This document shows, piece after piece, positions 27,923-37,452 of a stretch of DNA of 64,000 nt. The DNA lies in contig JALIHJ010000002.1 in NCBI GenBank assembly GCA_022984795.1, forward strand, positions 1-64,000, written 5' to 3'. Under the pieces are notes generated by a model, which was not told the DNA's origin, searched no databases, and was given only the letters and a program-made list of their open reading frames with translations. Source of the stretch: Fabrea salina. Taxonomy: Eukaryota; Ciliophora; Heterotrichea; Heterotrichida; Fabreidae. Numbering within the stretch: position 1 is the first letter of the stretch; every line of letters begins with the position of its first letter. The position numbers were made by a program, and so were the translations under genes.

Positions 27923-28489
27923 ATGCGTTCTAAACCCAGACTAAAAAAATCGACCTACCTCAAAAGGGCAAAAGAAAAAAGAATAACCCTAGACATTTCT
28001 TCAACAACAGGTTCACCTGAGGCTTCCCAAGAGGACATCCAACTTAAAAAAGCCAGCTACACTCCAAGGGCGATCCCTACTTATTTGGAGTCTGGGGTTT
28101 TAAATGAGAGTTCCTTTGACTCTGAAATCCACTCTGCTTCTTTTCTTGAAGGAGAAGACCCCCTCAACACTTCTTTCTTCCTCAACAAAACCACTGGTGA
28201 CTGGATTGACTCTAGAAAATCCAGATCTCCCAACCCTGAGTTAGTTCTTCCTCCCAATTTGCACCAAGAAGCCAATAAAGCCATCACTACCAGGAAGCAA
28301 AGAACTCAGCCTCAAACCAGCCAAGAAGCCGATAAAGCTATCACTACCGGGAAGCAAAGAACTCAGCTTCAAAGCAGCCAAAGTGAGTCAAAACTAAACA
28401 AAGGACTGAAATGGTCAGTCAAAGTCCTTGGAGCATCTGCAGCTCTGGCCTTTAGCTACTATGTAAAAAAAGCATACTTAAGTCGTTAA
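27923..28489 (+). CDS. Small tail-anchored protein with internal repeat
   Basis: 188 residues, basic and Ser/Thr-rich, with one hydrophobic segment at the very C-terminus (WSVKVLGASAALAFSYYV) followed by KKAYLSR, the arrangement of a tail-anchored membrane protein. A 19-residue unit (QEANKAITTRKQRTQPQTS) is repeated in tandem at 28265-28321 and 28322-28378. No known family is recognised. 57 bp separate its ATG from that of the divergent acyl-CoA synthetase. Confidence 0.65.
   Translation: MRSKPRLKKSTYLKRAKEKRITLDISSTTGSPEASQEDIQLKKASYTPRAIPTYLESGVLNESSFDSEIHSASFLEGEDPLNTSFFLNKTTGDWIDSRKSRSPNPELVLPPNLHQEANKAITTRKQRTQPQTSQEADKAITTGKQRTQLQSSQSESKLNKGLKWSVKVLGASAALAFSYYVKKAYLSR
28265..28378 (+). 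repeat. 57-nt in-frame tandem repeat, two copies
   Basis: Copy 1 at 28265 and copy 2 at 28322 encode QEANKAITTRKQRTQPQTS and QEADKAITTGKQRTQLQSS. They differ at few positions, so the duplication is recent. Confidence 0.85.
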
Positions 28490-28497
28490 CTAATTCA

Positions 28498-30486
28498 CTA
28501 GCTAAGTTTACGAATAGTTATAATGGCAGTTGGGAGTTGAGAGCACTGGCAACTAAGACTGATGTTAGTGCTGTTCTGGAGGTTTACGTAGTGAATGAAA
28601 CTAACAGGATAGTTGGAGTCTATGAACTTCAGAGTTTTTCCGTTAGCTAAAAGGTGGACACTGCAAGGACAAAACACTCCTACTCCTACTTCGTAAGTTC
28701 CTGCTTCGACTACTTTGATGGAACTTTTTCTAGGTTCCCAGCAAAAGTTTTCGTGATTGGTGTTGATTGACTGAAAGTCCCAACAAAGGTAAGAGTTTTT
28801 GAGCTCCCCTGAAGAGTGCCACCTTCCCAAGCACAGTTCTGAAAATATTGTGTTTACTAAGGTATCGAATGTTTGTTGGAATTCCTGGAACTCTTGTTTC
28901 TCGAGTTTGTTGGAAAGAGTGTTGAGTTTTGAGTTTACTGCAGAGTCAACATACTCTGGGTCGGCTTTTTTGGAGAGTTCAGTGTAGACTTTATTGAACT
29001 TTTGGTCACTGTTTTCCAAAAAAGCTCTAAAAGAACTGAACTGTTCAAGTAAGTTGTTTAGTTCTGAAAGAGAGGCTTTGCTTCTGAGTTTGTTTTCTAG
29101 TTGCTCGGAACTAGACTCAAGGGCTTCTTGGGTTTTTTGTGACAAACTAGACTCAATGATTTTGATGTTGCTGCTTAGTTCTTGTTTGATGTTTTCTAGA
29201 GTAGAAACTACGCTTTGGTTCTTCTTAGAAAGCATTTCTTCAACAAGTTTACAATCTGCTTTGGAGTTGATAGTTGCTTTGAGATACTCTGTGTCTTGGG
29301 TTTCAGTTTTGGTGCGGATGACTTCCTGCAAAGTAGTTTTGATTTCTCGGAGTTCTTTTGCAGTGGAGTCTTTGGTTTTGGAAGAAAAACTGAGTTCAAA
29401 AGCACTTTTGCTGTAGTCTCTGAGTTCTTTGAGTTCTTCTTCTAGTTGTCCAACTGAGTTTCCCAACTTGCAGAAAACTTTGTAGGTCTCTGACTTGTTG
29501 GAACTCAGAGTTTCTTTGACTTTGTTGAGTTCTACTTTGTTTTGGTTTTTGACTGACTCAATCATTTCGCAGTTTTCTTGTTTGATTCCCAACAGAATGC
29601 TTTCGAATTCCTTTACCTTTTTGTTGAAGGAAGGGTACTTTTTAAAGGTTTCTACTTGCTTTTTGATTTCCGAAAAAGCAGTGTCTACTTGGAGTTGGGT
29701 CTTTAAGTAAAGGTCCTCGAAGTGCTTAACTGAAGAGTCAGTGAGTTGTTCCCAGAACTCCCTGCCCTGCTTCTCCATTTTCTTCCAGGTGTTTTTGAGT
29801 TCTCTTTTTTCAAGTTCACTTAGTTTCCTAGAAAGGGTTTCTGCCCAGTAGGAGTCTGCTTTGGTTTCTAAGACTCCATGGAGGCTTTCAAGGTCTTTGA
29901 GGTCCGCCTTTTTGGAAAGCTGGGACTTGTCAGCTTTTTTCTTGAGAGTTTTGGACAAAAAAGCATTGGCTTTGTCCTTAACTACAGTTTCTACTTCGTC
30001 AAAGTTAACTTTGCCTTTAACTTCTACTTTGAGTTCTTCCAAGTCCTCTTTAGTGACTACTCTGCGGATGCTTCCGATGAACTCGTCGTAAAGAGTGTTG
30101 AGTTGGTTGTGGAGTTTTTTGGTAGCATCATTAATGAGTACTTTGGCTTCTTCGTACTCTAGTTTGTTGTTTATTATGTCGTAAAAGTCACTTTTGCTGA
30201 CCTTGTCGTCTATCATGGAAGTCCTTGCTTCTAGAGTTGTTTGGAAGCCCAGCATTTGGTCTTTGAAGTCACACTTGTCAAGTTTTTCTTCAAGTAGGGA
30301 GTAGGCGTCTCTTTTAAGTAGGTAGTTGTTGTTTATGGAGCTAAGCGAACTAGAGTGGCTTTTTAGAAGTTGAGCAACAGTTTTTAGTGCAGTGTGCACT
30401 ACAGGGGGAATGTTTTGCCAGTCTTTGCTCTGAGACAGCAAATTCTCCAGAAAGTACTCTTCGTTGAGTTGCTTTGGTGAATTCAT
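28498..30486 (-). CDS. Long coiled-coil protein with C1q/TNF-like C-terminal domain
   Basis: 662 residues. From about 90 to 545 the protein is almost continuous coiled coil (Lys/Glu/Leu heptads, for example LEELKVEVKGKVNFDEVE). The last 110 residues are globular: W near the start, KSSIKVVEAGTYEVGVGVF, VHLLANGKTL, and a final TAIITIRKL strand. That pattern of alternating beta strands with an aromatic, a G.Y motif and a NG turn resembles C1q/TNF jelly-roll heads that cap coiled coils. The head assignment is inference. A cytoskeletal or basal-body role would be typical but is not shown. Confidence 0.6.
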   Translation of the reverse strand: MNSPKQLNEEYFLENLLSQSKDWQNIPPVVHTALKTVAQLLKSHSSSLSSINNNYLLKRDAYSLLEEKLDKCDFKDQMLGFQTTLEARTSMIDDKVSKSDFYDIINNKLEYEEAKVLINDATKKLHNQLNTLYDEFIGSIRRVVTKEDLEELKVEVKGKVNFDEVETVVKDKANAFLSKTLKKKADKSQLSKKADLKDLESLHGVLETKADSYWAETLSRKLSELEKRELKNTWKKMEKQGREFWEQLTDSSVKHFEDLYLKTQLQVDTAFSEIKKQVETFKKYPSFNKKVKEFESILLGIKQENCEMIESVKNQNKVELNKVKETLSSNKSETYKVFCKLGNSVGQLEEELKELRDYSKSAFELSFSSKTKDSTAKELREIKTTLQEVIRTKTETQDTEYLKATINSKADCKLVEEMLSKKNQSVVSTLENIKQELSSNIKIIESSLSQKTQEALESSSEQLENKLRSKASLSELNNLLEQFSSFRAFLENSDQKFNKVYTELSKKADPEYVDSAVNSKLNTLSNKLEKQEFQEFQQTFDTLVNTIFSELCLGRWHSSGELKNSYLCWDFQSINTNHENFCWEPRKSSIKVVEAGTYEVGVGVFCPCSVHLLANGKTLKFIDSNYPVSFIHYVNLQNSTNISLSCQCSQLPTAIITIRKLS

Positions 30487-30519
30487 TTATTGAATAGTCA
30501 TTAAATTTAAGTTGCGTTT

Positions 30520-30720
30520 ATGTCTAGACTAAACCAAGAGCTACACGAACTCAACAAGCACTCTAGGAACCAGCAAACAGTCTGGAACCAAAACTTGCAT
30601 CCAATTGAAAGCAAAAAGCCCATTCCCATAGAAGAGATTTTTTCAAGAATTCAGTTTCAAATAAAGAACCTAAGAGACTACTCTCCTAGACACTCACGTA
30701 AGATTTAAGTAGATCGGTAG
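30520..30720 (+). CDS. Small protein of unknown function
   Basis: About 61 residues: MSRLNQELHELNKHS..., Asn/Gln/His-rich with one predicted helix (PIEEIFSRIQFQIKNLRDY). A 15-nt segment GTAAGATTTAAGTAG (30698-30712) fits the intron consensus with A at position 10. Spliced, the end reads HSHR and stops with TAG at 30718; unspliced, it ends RKI with TAA at 30706-30708. The next ATG is 6 bp downstream. It is 33 bp from the divergent coiled-coil gene. No family recognised. Confidence 0.5.
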
Positions 30721-30726
30721 TAATAA

Positions 30727-32109
30727 ATGGAAAACTTCCAAGAACTCTTGAGAATGAGAATCCAGGCCTTAAGGGCTGCAGGGGTTTATATCGACGACCA
30801 CCGACTGTATGCTGACAACAACCGCAAGAAGTTCAATGACGACATTGATGACTACGCCTGTCATACTTCAGAGCAGTTTGTTGAAGGAGACTATGAGTAC
30901 CCGAACATTCCCCAAACTCTCATGAAAAGAGAAATTGAGGGACAACACCTAGCATTTAAGGTCAGAGAAAACGCAATGCTGCGTCTTCTGCCAGATTCTT
31001 CACTCAACCAGGATGTTGAATTTGACAACAGGGTGTACAACGTTAAGTTCAGTCCAACAGGGGACCTGCTTTACTGTTCTTCCCAGCAAGAAATCAGAAT
31101 CTACGATACAAGTGACCCTGAAAACTGGGTGTACTTGCACGAGATCCAGGGCTTCAACATCAGGTGGACTATCACAGACATCGACTTGAGTCCTTGTGAA
31201 AACTTTATTGTTTACAGCACCATAGACAGCCATGTAACTTTGGTGCCTTTGAGTGAAAGCATTCCTTTTGACAACTTGTACAACCACACTCCTGGACAAA
31301 TGCGCAGCTACAGTTACGAACTAGGAAATAGAACCAACCACTTCGGAATTTGGTCTCTGAAGTTTTCAGGACAGGGAAATGAAGTAGTAGGGGGAACTAC
31401 TCAGTACAGTCTAATAGTGCATGACCTTGTGGAAGACAAAACTGTGATGCATGTGCCTCAAGTCCACGATGATGACATCAACACTGTATGCTGGTCAGAT
31501 CGCCAAAGTTCAAACATCATCTACACTGGCTCCGACGACAGCACTATAAAGGTTTGGGACCGTCGGACACTAGGAAGAACAAATAACCCTGAAGGAGTGC
31601 TTGTAGGACACCGCGAAGGAGTGACTCACATTTCTTCAAAAGGAGATGGAATCACTTTGATTTCGAACTGCAAAGACCAAACTTTGAAATTGTGGGACAT
31701 CAGGTACATGTCGAGTATGGACAGCTACAGAGACTTTAGGCAAAGCCACGACTACACTACCGGCTTCGACTACAGGTGGAGTTCTTACCCTTTGGAAGCT
31801 TACCAAAAAAGACTGGCTGCAGACAGGTCAGTAATGACTTTCAGAGGCCACCAAGTGCTGTCTACACTGATCAGGTGTTACTTTTCACCAATGGAAAGCA
31901 CAGCCCAAAGGTTTATTTATACAGGGTCCTCTGATGGAGTTGTGAAGATTTACGACTCAGTAACTGGAAAGACAGTGAAGGAACTCAGAGAAGAACAAGA
32001 ACTGACAGCGAGTTGTGTAAGGGATGTTTCGTGGCACCCCACAGTGCCTGTGATTGCTGCTGCTTCGTTTGTAGGTCGTGTAAACACTTTTACCCTAAAC
32101 AAAAACTAA
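30727..32109 (+). CDS. DCAF11: DCAF11-like WD40 protein (CUL4 substrate receptor)
   Basis: 460 residues, single exon. Seven WD40 blades after a 90-residue N-terminal segment. Blade sequences follow DCAF11/LEC14B closely: VYNVKFSPTGDLLYCSSQQ, WTITDIDLSP, HDDDINTVCWSD, TGSDDSTIKVWDRRTL, GVLVGHREGVTHI and LKLWDIRYMSS. DCAF11 recruits substrates to the CUL4-DDB1 ubiquitin ligase in other eukaryotes. The WDRR motif (VWDRRT) is the DDB1-docking type. Its stop codon directly abuts that of importin beta, with no base between. Confidence 0.88.
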   Translation: MENFQELLRMRIQALRAAGVYIDDHRLYADNNRKKFNDDIDDYACHTSEQFVEGDYEYPNIPQTLMKREIEGQHLAFKVRENAMLRLLPDSSLNQDVEFDNRVYNVKFSPTGDLLYCSSQQEIRIYDTSDPENWVYLHEIQGFNIRWTITDIDLSPCENFIVYSTIDSHVTLVPLSESIPFDNLYNHTPGQMRSYSYELGNRTNHFGIWSLKFSGQGNEVVGGTTQYSLIVHDLVEDKTVMHVPQVHDDDINTVCWSDRQSSNIIYTGSDDSTIKVWDRRTLGRTNNPEGVLVGHREGVTHISSKGDGITLISNCKDQTLKLWDIRYMSSMDSYRDFRQSHDYTTGFDYRWSSYPLEAYQKRLAADRSVMTFRGHQVLSTLIRCYFSPMESTAQRFIYTGSSDGVVKIYDSVTGKTVKELREEQELTASCVRDVSWHPTVPVIAAASFVGRVNTFTLNKN

Positions 32110-34596
32110 TTAATTAATGGATGCTAAAATCTGACTCAATGCGTAGTTGGCAAGTTCTGAAGTTTTTTCAAAGTCTCTGTAGTGCCTCACAAAGTTTTCT
32201 AGGTTGTAAGTGTTGTACAGTTCTCTGATGTTTCCTTTGTAAATGGCTGCAATGTCTCCAATTAACCCCAAAGTCAAGTTAGCAGTGGTTTCGAGGTCGC
32301 AAGTAAAGTCTTGAGTGCATATTAAACAGAACTTCACAACGCCTTCAATATGTCCTAAAATTACATCTTGGTTCTTAATGTCTCCCAGGCCTTCAACTAG
32401 GTTGGCGTAGAAGTCTATCACTGAGTTGCGGAGTGACTCTATCAACTCAAACATGTCAGGGTCTTCTTCTTTGTCCACCTTAACTAAGCTTGCATTTGCA
32501 GCACTTTCAATGTAAGGAAGTATCCTTCCTAGGTAGTTCAGGAAGGACTTTATTGCGTTGCTTGCTATGTCTGAAAGGGTTTCAATAGTGGTTATTTTAA
32601 TTCGAGTGTTGATGGTTTGCAGTTCAAGGTTCAAAACAATACTAGGAATTAGTTCATCCATGTACTTTGAAAGGTGGTCACCAATGGCCCTAGCTAAGTC
32701 GCCTAAGCACATAGTTCCAGCTTTGCACACACTGAAGCTGTCTTTAGCGTTAAGGGCCCAAATGACGTAGGGCATGAATCCTTCTAAGTACTTCAAAAAG
32801 CCTTCTCCTAAGTTTTCTGCAATGCACCCTGTGGCGTCCATAGCTTCTTCTATGATGTTTTGTCGAGCGTTGAAGATCCTTAGAGTTTCAGCCATGAAGT
32901 CGTCAGCAGTTGCAAGGGGGATCTTTTTAGGCTGGCACTTGCCAAAAGCAGCATGCAAGGAAGAGTAAATGTTAGGAAGAGACTTGTCCCAAGGCTTAAG
33001 GACTCCTAGGGCCTTTACGAACTCGTTTAGTTTCTGGAGAACGCAGTCCATGAACTCTTCACTGCAGTTTTCTATGAGAGTGTTCACTGCAGAGTACATT
33101 GCAACTTGGAGTTTCGAGTCATAAGTGCTTGCGCTGAAGGCTTTGACACAAAGGAAGTCAATTGTGTTTTTGAAAAGACTTAAGTCAAATACTTGCTCAT
33201 AGTTGCACTTTTCTGCTATGTTGATTATACACCAGGAGCAGTGTGAAGCTATTTTTTCATCCTCAATTCCAGCAATTGCAAACTCCAGAACTTCTTTGAT
33301 TTTGGCAACGTTTTGGAGGGAGTTGTACTGCAGACTGCAAATCCTAGAAAGCACCCAAGCACTGTTGGTTTTTAAGTAAGCGTCGCTCTCACTCATTCCC
33401 TTCAAAACCTCTCCAAAGCACTCTTGCAAAAGCAGTGTTGCTTTGGCACTAGAAGCTCCCTCTAGAATCGAACCTATTACAAGCATGACTCCGTTGCGTA
33501 CTTTGAAGTCAGGACTGAAGATCTGTCGGTTGATGTAAGAAGCACACAAGTCCACGAGTTGGTCCCCAACAACTCTAGACACTGAGTCCAAAGTGGAAGC
33601 TATAGACTTGTCTAAACTCCAGTCTTCTTGGTCTAGTTCTTCATGAAGGTGGATTTTGCTCAAAAGCATAGGAACTAAAGTAGCCACTGCAGTGTTGATG
33701 TACCCGTTGGTGCTTTCTCCAAACTCTATCTTGGACCTTTCGATGTCAGCAATGATGTTCCAGAACTCCACTGCCAAAATAGCTACAGAACTTTCTTCGT
33801 GCTCTATGACTTTGTAAGTTAAGCTCCCTAACTCAATTAAGTTGTGTCCAACTTGGTCGTAAAACAAGTCAGCGATGTCGCAAAAAATCTGCAAAGTTTC
33901 TTTTTTGATGCTTGGTTGGGTTGACTCCATGCACTGGAAAAGCACTCCCATCAAGTATGCTCTTTCTACCTGGTTGTTAAAGACCTCTTCGTTGAACGAA
34001 AGCGAGTTGCGCAAAGCCATCAAAGCTATTTCTAGGATTTCTAAGTCGTTGGAGAGAGTGAGGTTGTGTGCAATCACAGACAACACTCTGTTACTGAGTT
34101 CTTTACTAATGACTTCTTTGGGCAGTTGCTCGCATATGAAGCCCAAACACTTCAGTGCAGAACTTCTGAAAACCAAGTTTTCGTTTGTGGAGTTTTGGAT
34201 AAGTATTTCAAGTACTTGTGGCCACTCCCCTTGAGGAATGTCTAGCGAAGCTAAACTAGCCACAGCTTGGGCTGCACTTGTTCTGACACTTTTGTCTGGA
34301 GCAGCTAAAGACCCCAAGCAGTTTTCCCTGATTTTTTGTTTGTTGGGTTGGTCTATGCTTTGCCAAAGGCCTTCTAGTTGTTGTTGTGCGTTGGCGTTGC
34401 TCACTATGTTCTTTATGATGATTCCAGCAAGTTGTCTCGTTGGGGGACTAGAAGACTCATTTCCTAGTTCCACTGAAAGACTTACTAAGAGTTGCTGTGG
34501 GTTCTGGGACTTTTGTGTTTCTATCCACTCGTTTGCGGAGTTCCTGGCGTTAGAGTCACTAGACCTTGCTGATATAAGCACTTCAGATATTGACAT
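32110..34596 (-). CDS. KPNB1: Importin subunit beta-1
   Basis: 828 residues, near the usual 860-876. HEAT repeats throughout. The N-terminal importin-beta/Ran-binding region includes RNSANEWIETQ and RQLAGIIIKN, then AAPDKSVRTSAAQAVASLASLDIPQGEWPQ and the conserved LKCLGFICEQL. Central repeats hold the acidic loop region HEELDQEDWSLDKSIAS, matching the importin beta-1 EDDDWN area. It carries importin-alpha cargo into the nucleus. Importin beta-1 is favoured over other karyopherins by length and by the acidic-loop sequence. Confidence 0.93.
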   Translation of the reverse strand: MSISEVLISARSSDSNARNSANEWIETQKSQNPQQLLVSLSVELGNESSSPPTRQLAGIIIKNIVSNANAQQQLEGLWQSIDQPNKQKIRENCLGSLAAPDKSVRTSAAQAVASLASLDIPQGEWPQVLEILIQNSTNENLVFRSSALKCLGFICEQLPKEVISKELSNRVLSVIAHNLTLSNDLEILEIALMALRNSLSFNEEVFNNQVERAYLMGVLFQCMESTQPSIKKETLQIFCDIADLFYDQVGHNLIELGSLTYKVIEHEESSVAILAVEFWNIIADIERSKIEFGESTNGYINTAVATLVPMLLSKIHLHEELDQEDWSLDKSIASTLDSVSRVVGDQLVDLCASYINRQIFSPDFKVRNGVMLVIGSILEGASSAKATLLLQECFGEVLKGMSESDAYLKTNSAWVLSRICSLQYNSLQNVAKIKEVLEFAIAGIEDEKIASHCSWCIINIAEKCNYEQVFDLSLFKNTIDFLCVKAFSASTYDSKLQVAMYSAVNTLIENCSEEFMDCVLQKLNEFVKALGVLKPWDKSLPNIYSSLHAAFGKCQPKKIPLATADDFMAETLRIFNARQNIIEEAMDATGCIAENLGEGFLKYLEGFMPYVIWALNAKDSFSVCKAGTMCLGDLARAIGDHLSKYMDELIPSIVLNLELQTINTRIKITTIETLSDIASNAIKSFLNYLGRILPYIESAANASLVKVDKEEDPDMFELIESLRNSVIDFYANLVEGLGDIKNQDVILGHIEGVVKFCLICTQDFTCDLETTANLTLGLIGDIAAIYKGNIRELYNTYNLENFVRHYRDFEKTSELANYALSQILASIN

Positions 34597-34630
34597 ACCG
34601 CCAATTTATGAATATGGACTTAATTACACT

Positions 34631-35719
34631 TTAAAGCCGGAAACGTTTAACTTTAGTTTGAGTTACCAAGGGAAGACTGAGGTTCAGACTGTAGTCCCGA
34701 GTGGAGTTTTCAGGGCTTTCTCTGGTGCTTCTGAACTTTTCTAGACTTGACTCTTCATTTCTTTTAGTTTTTCCATTTAAACTGATCTTGTTGAAGTTGT
34801 TTCTCAAAACAGAGTCTTTTTGGTTGCTTAATTTGGACTCCAAAAGATTGCTTCGGTTGGTTGATTTAGTGCGTTCTTGGGCTTGGTGTTTGCTAATTAA
34901 CTTATAGTGGAGCATTGGGGTTTTCATGACAGTTTTGGCGTTTTTGAGTTCTTTTTGGAGACTTTCAATTATGTTGGTTTGTCTTTCTTGGATGGTGCTT
35001 CTGAGGTCTAGTTCTTTATGAGTGTTGTTTTTGTGGTTTTCGAAGTTTTGATTTAAGCTGCAGATTTTGTTCTTTAGTTGTTCGACTTCAGCTTTATGGT
35101 TGTTTATGAGTAGTTCTTTTTCTTCCAGAAATTCTTTTTCTTTGGCAATGTTGTACTGCCTGGACTCTTCTAAGCTTTGCTTGTACTTGTCGATCTGTTC
35201 GTTGTACATAGCAACTACTTCCTTAAGGGCTTCTACTTCAACTTTGAGGTTTTCGTTTTCTTTGGAAAATTGGGTTTTTGCAGGAATTGGTTTATAGGGA
35301 GTCTCTTTGTTCTGGAACCTAAAGCCGTTAATTAAGAACTCCTGAGTACTTAGTTTTTTTTCTAGTTTCTGTATTTCTGAGTCCCTTTTTTTGATGATCA
35401 TTCGCATTTTGTCGTAGTCTTCTTTTAGTTGGCTTAGTTGTTCTTTGTGCTCGTCGTTGATTTTTTGGATTTTGAGTTCGTAATCAGAACGAATGTCTTT
35501 AGTAACTTTGGAAACTTCCATTCGGTTGTTGTAGTTAGCGGCTTTTCTGGCTCTGTTCACAAGGACAGTCACCCTTTCACCAATATAAGTTTCAGGAGGG
35601 GGTTTATCAGGGGTCTTTCGTTTGGTTCTGGTTGTGAATTTGGGTGTCCTCAACTCAACAGGAGCATCCAAGTCAGCCCAAAATTCGTTTTCAGAGCTTG
35701 AAGAGAGTTCTTCTTGCAT
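34631..35719 (-). CDS. Coiled-coil protein of unknown function
   Basis: 362 residues. Acidic start, a basic Pro/Thr-rich segment (FTTRTKRKTPDKPPPETYIG), coiled coil from about 70 to 260 (YELKIQKINDEHKEQLSQLK, LKVEVEALKEVVAMY), then a Ser/Asn-rich basic tail. No catalytic motif. It lies upstream of importin beta on the same strand, with 34 bp between its stop and the next ATG. Confidence 0.7.
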   Translation of the reverse strand: MQEELSSSSENEFWADLDAPVELRTPKFTTRTKRKTPDKPPPETYIGERVTVLVNRARKAANYNNRMEVSKVTKDIRSDYELKIQKINDEHKEQLSQLKEDYDKMRMIIKKRDSEIQKLEKKLSTQEFLINGFRFQNKETPYKPIPAKTQFSKENENLKVEVEALKEVVAMYNEQIDKYKQSLEESRQYNIAKEKEFLEEKELLINNHKAEVEQLKNKICSLNQNFENHKNNTHKELDLRSTIQERQTNIIESLQKELKNAKTVMKTPMLHYKLISKHQAQERTKSTNRSNLLESKLSNQKDSVLRNNFNKISLNGKTKRNEESSLEKFRSTRESPENSTRDYSLNLSLPLVTQTKVKRFRL

Positions 35720-35768
35720 TTAACAGTAATTATAGTGTGGGATAGTTAGATTAAATTAAAAACTACAA

Positions 35769-37310
35769 CTAGCACTTAGTTCCAAACCCCTCTAAAATCC
35801 ATTCGTGGGCCAAGGCTTCATCAGGGGTGATTCTGGTCTCAGGGTCCCAGTCCAGACACCTCGAAACTAAATCCAAAAACTTGGAGTCTGAACAGCGGAT
35901 TTTTTCCTTTAGAGAACGAGTGCCAGGGTACCTGACTCTTCCCCGGGAGTTAGGTTCAATCCTCGGATTGGAGTCCTTGTCAAAAAACAACTTTTTGCGA
36001 GAAGCCTGAGAAAGCAAGTAGGGAGAAGGCAACCCCAGGACCTCCATGATGCAGAGGAGTTGCTCCTGCTCCCTTTCTCCAGGAAACAAAGGGTACCCTG
36101 TGAACAGTTCGCCCAGTATGCAGCCGACTGACCACATATCTATCGCTACCGTGTAAGGGATGCCCAGCATGATTTCAGGGGCCCTGTAAAACCTACTTTG
36201 TATGTAAGTGTAGATCCTTTCGCTTTCAAAGCACGAAGAACCGAAGTCAATCACTTTTATACCTGACTTGTTAGGTTGTTTCAAAAGGATGTTTTCTGGT
36301 TTGAGGTCGCAGTGGATGATTTTGTGTTTGTAAGTGAACTTCAAACAGCACAAAATCTGAATAGCAAACCTGCGAATCAGTCCCAGTGAGAAGCCTTGAA
36401 AGGAGTTAGATTTCATGAGTTCGTATAAGTTGATGCTTAGTAGTTCGAAAGTAATGCAAAGGTGGTTTCTGAAAAGGAACTTGTCCTTCATGAAGATAGC
36501 ATTAGCTATTTCTTCTTTGTCATGCTTCACAATGTGGTCTAGCACTCTGACTTCCACTACTCCTTGTTTGTGGAACCTTTTTTTGTTGCGAATCACTTTA
36601 ACTGCAACGTAGACCTTTTCTTTGTGGTCGAAACACCTACACACTTGACCAAAACTTCCTTTGCCAAGCATTTCAATCACTTCGTACCTGTAAGCAATGT
36701 GGTCGCCTTGGACTAGTTTGTAGTCAGAGCGTTCATCGTCGTAGCCGTAGTTTTTGTCGTAGGCGTTGGGATGAAGCTTTTTGGATCTGAGTCCCAGGAA
36801 AAAAATTTGGGGGTATTCCAGGACTTCTCCTTGTTCAAAAGAAGTCAGGTCCTGCATGAAGAGTTGCAAAGCTGTAGCAGGGGATATTGGTAAAGCCAGT
36901 GTTTCAAAAACAGCACTGGAGTCTTGGCTTTTAGGTAGAGAAATGTTGCGGCTCCGGGGGGTTCCTTTAGGAGTAGTTTCAACGGAAGACTTCCGGCCTA
37001 TGACTCTCCTATTGCTGGAATTCAGGTGGAGAGTGCTGTTGGCTGAGGAGTTGAGTGAGTTGTTAAGTGAAAAAGAGTCATTTCCAATCAAAGGCAAAGT
37101 CCGTTCTTTTTCTGCAGCACGGGTGGAGCTATTTCCTTTGCGCGAAGAAAGTGGTTTTGTATTAAGTTTTTGAAAAGCATTCGGACGAGAGGGTTTTCTT
37201 GGTTGTAGTCTTGAGTTTAAGGATATAGGGGTCTTCTTGGCTGAACTGTTAGAAGGAGTGCGCATAGATTTTAGCTTTACTACTTTCCTTCTGGGCGATA
37301 TTCCTTGCAT
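35769..37310 (-). CDS. DYRK-family dual-specificity protein kinase
   Basis: 513 residues. A basic, Ser-rich N-terminal region of about 190 residues includes a DYRK-homology-like stretch before the kinase domain. Kinase motifs: LGKGSFGQV, VAVKVIRN, HCDLKPENILL, VIDFGSSCFE and the activation loop YTYIQSRFYRAPE, whose YxY tyrosine is autophosphorylated in DYRKs. Then DMWSVGCILGELFTGYPLFPG. HCDLKPEN with SRFYRAPE is diagnostic of DYRK2/class II-type kinases. All catalytic residues are present, so it is probably active. Confidence 0.92.
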   Translation of the reverse strand: MQGISPRRKVVKLKSMRTPSNSSAKKTPISLNSRLQPRKPSRPNAFQKLNTKPLSSRKGNSSTRAAEKERTLPLIGNDSFSLNNSLNSSANSTLHLNSSNRRVIGRKSSVETTPKGTPRSRNISLPKSQDSSAVFETLALPISPATALQLFMQDLTSFEQGEVLEYPQIFFLGLRSKKLHPNAYDKNYGYDDERSDYKLVQGDHIAYRYEVIEMLGKGSFGQVCRCFDHKEKVYVAVKVIRNKKRFHKQGVVEVRVLDHIVKHDKEEIANAIFMKDKFLFRNHLCITFELLSINLYELMKSNSFQGFSLGLIRRFAIQILCCLKFTYKHKIIHCDLKPENILLKQPNKSGIKVIDFGSSCFESERIYTYIQSRFYRAPEIMLGIPYTVAIDMWSVGCILGELFTGYPLFPGEREQEQLLCIMEVLGLPSPYLLSQASRKKLFFDKDSNPRIEPNSRGRVRYPGTRSLKEKIRCSDSKFLDLVSRCLDWDPETRITPDEALAHEWILEGFGTKC

Positions 37311-37452
37311 TATGGAAATTTTTACATCTTAACTGATATTTGCTATTCAAATTAACAGTCATCAACTCAACTAGGGACTGCAGTAGTGACTTAATTTGCA
37401 GAGTTACACTTAGTTGTGTAACTGACCAGTAAAAACTGCCAAGAATTATAAA

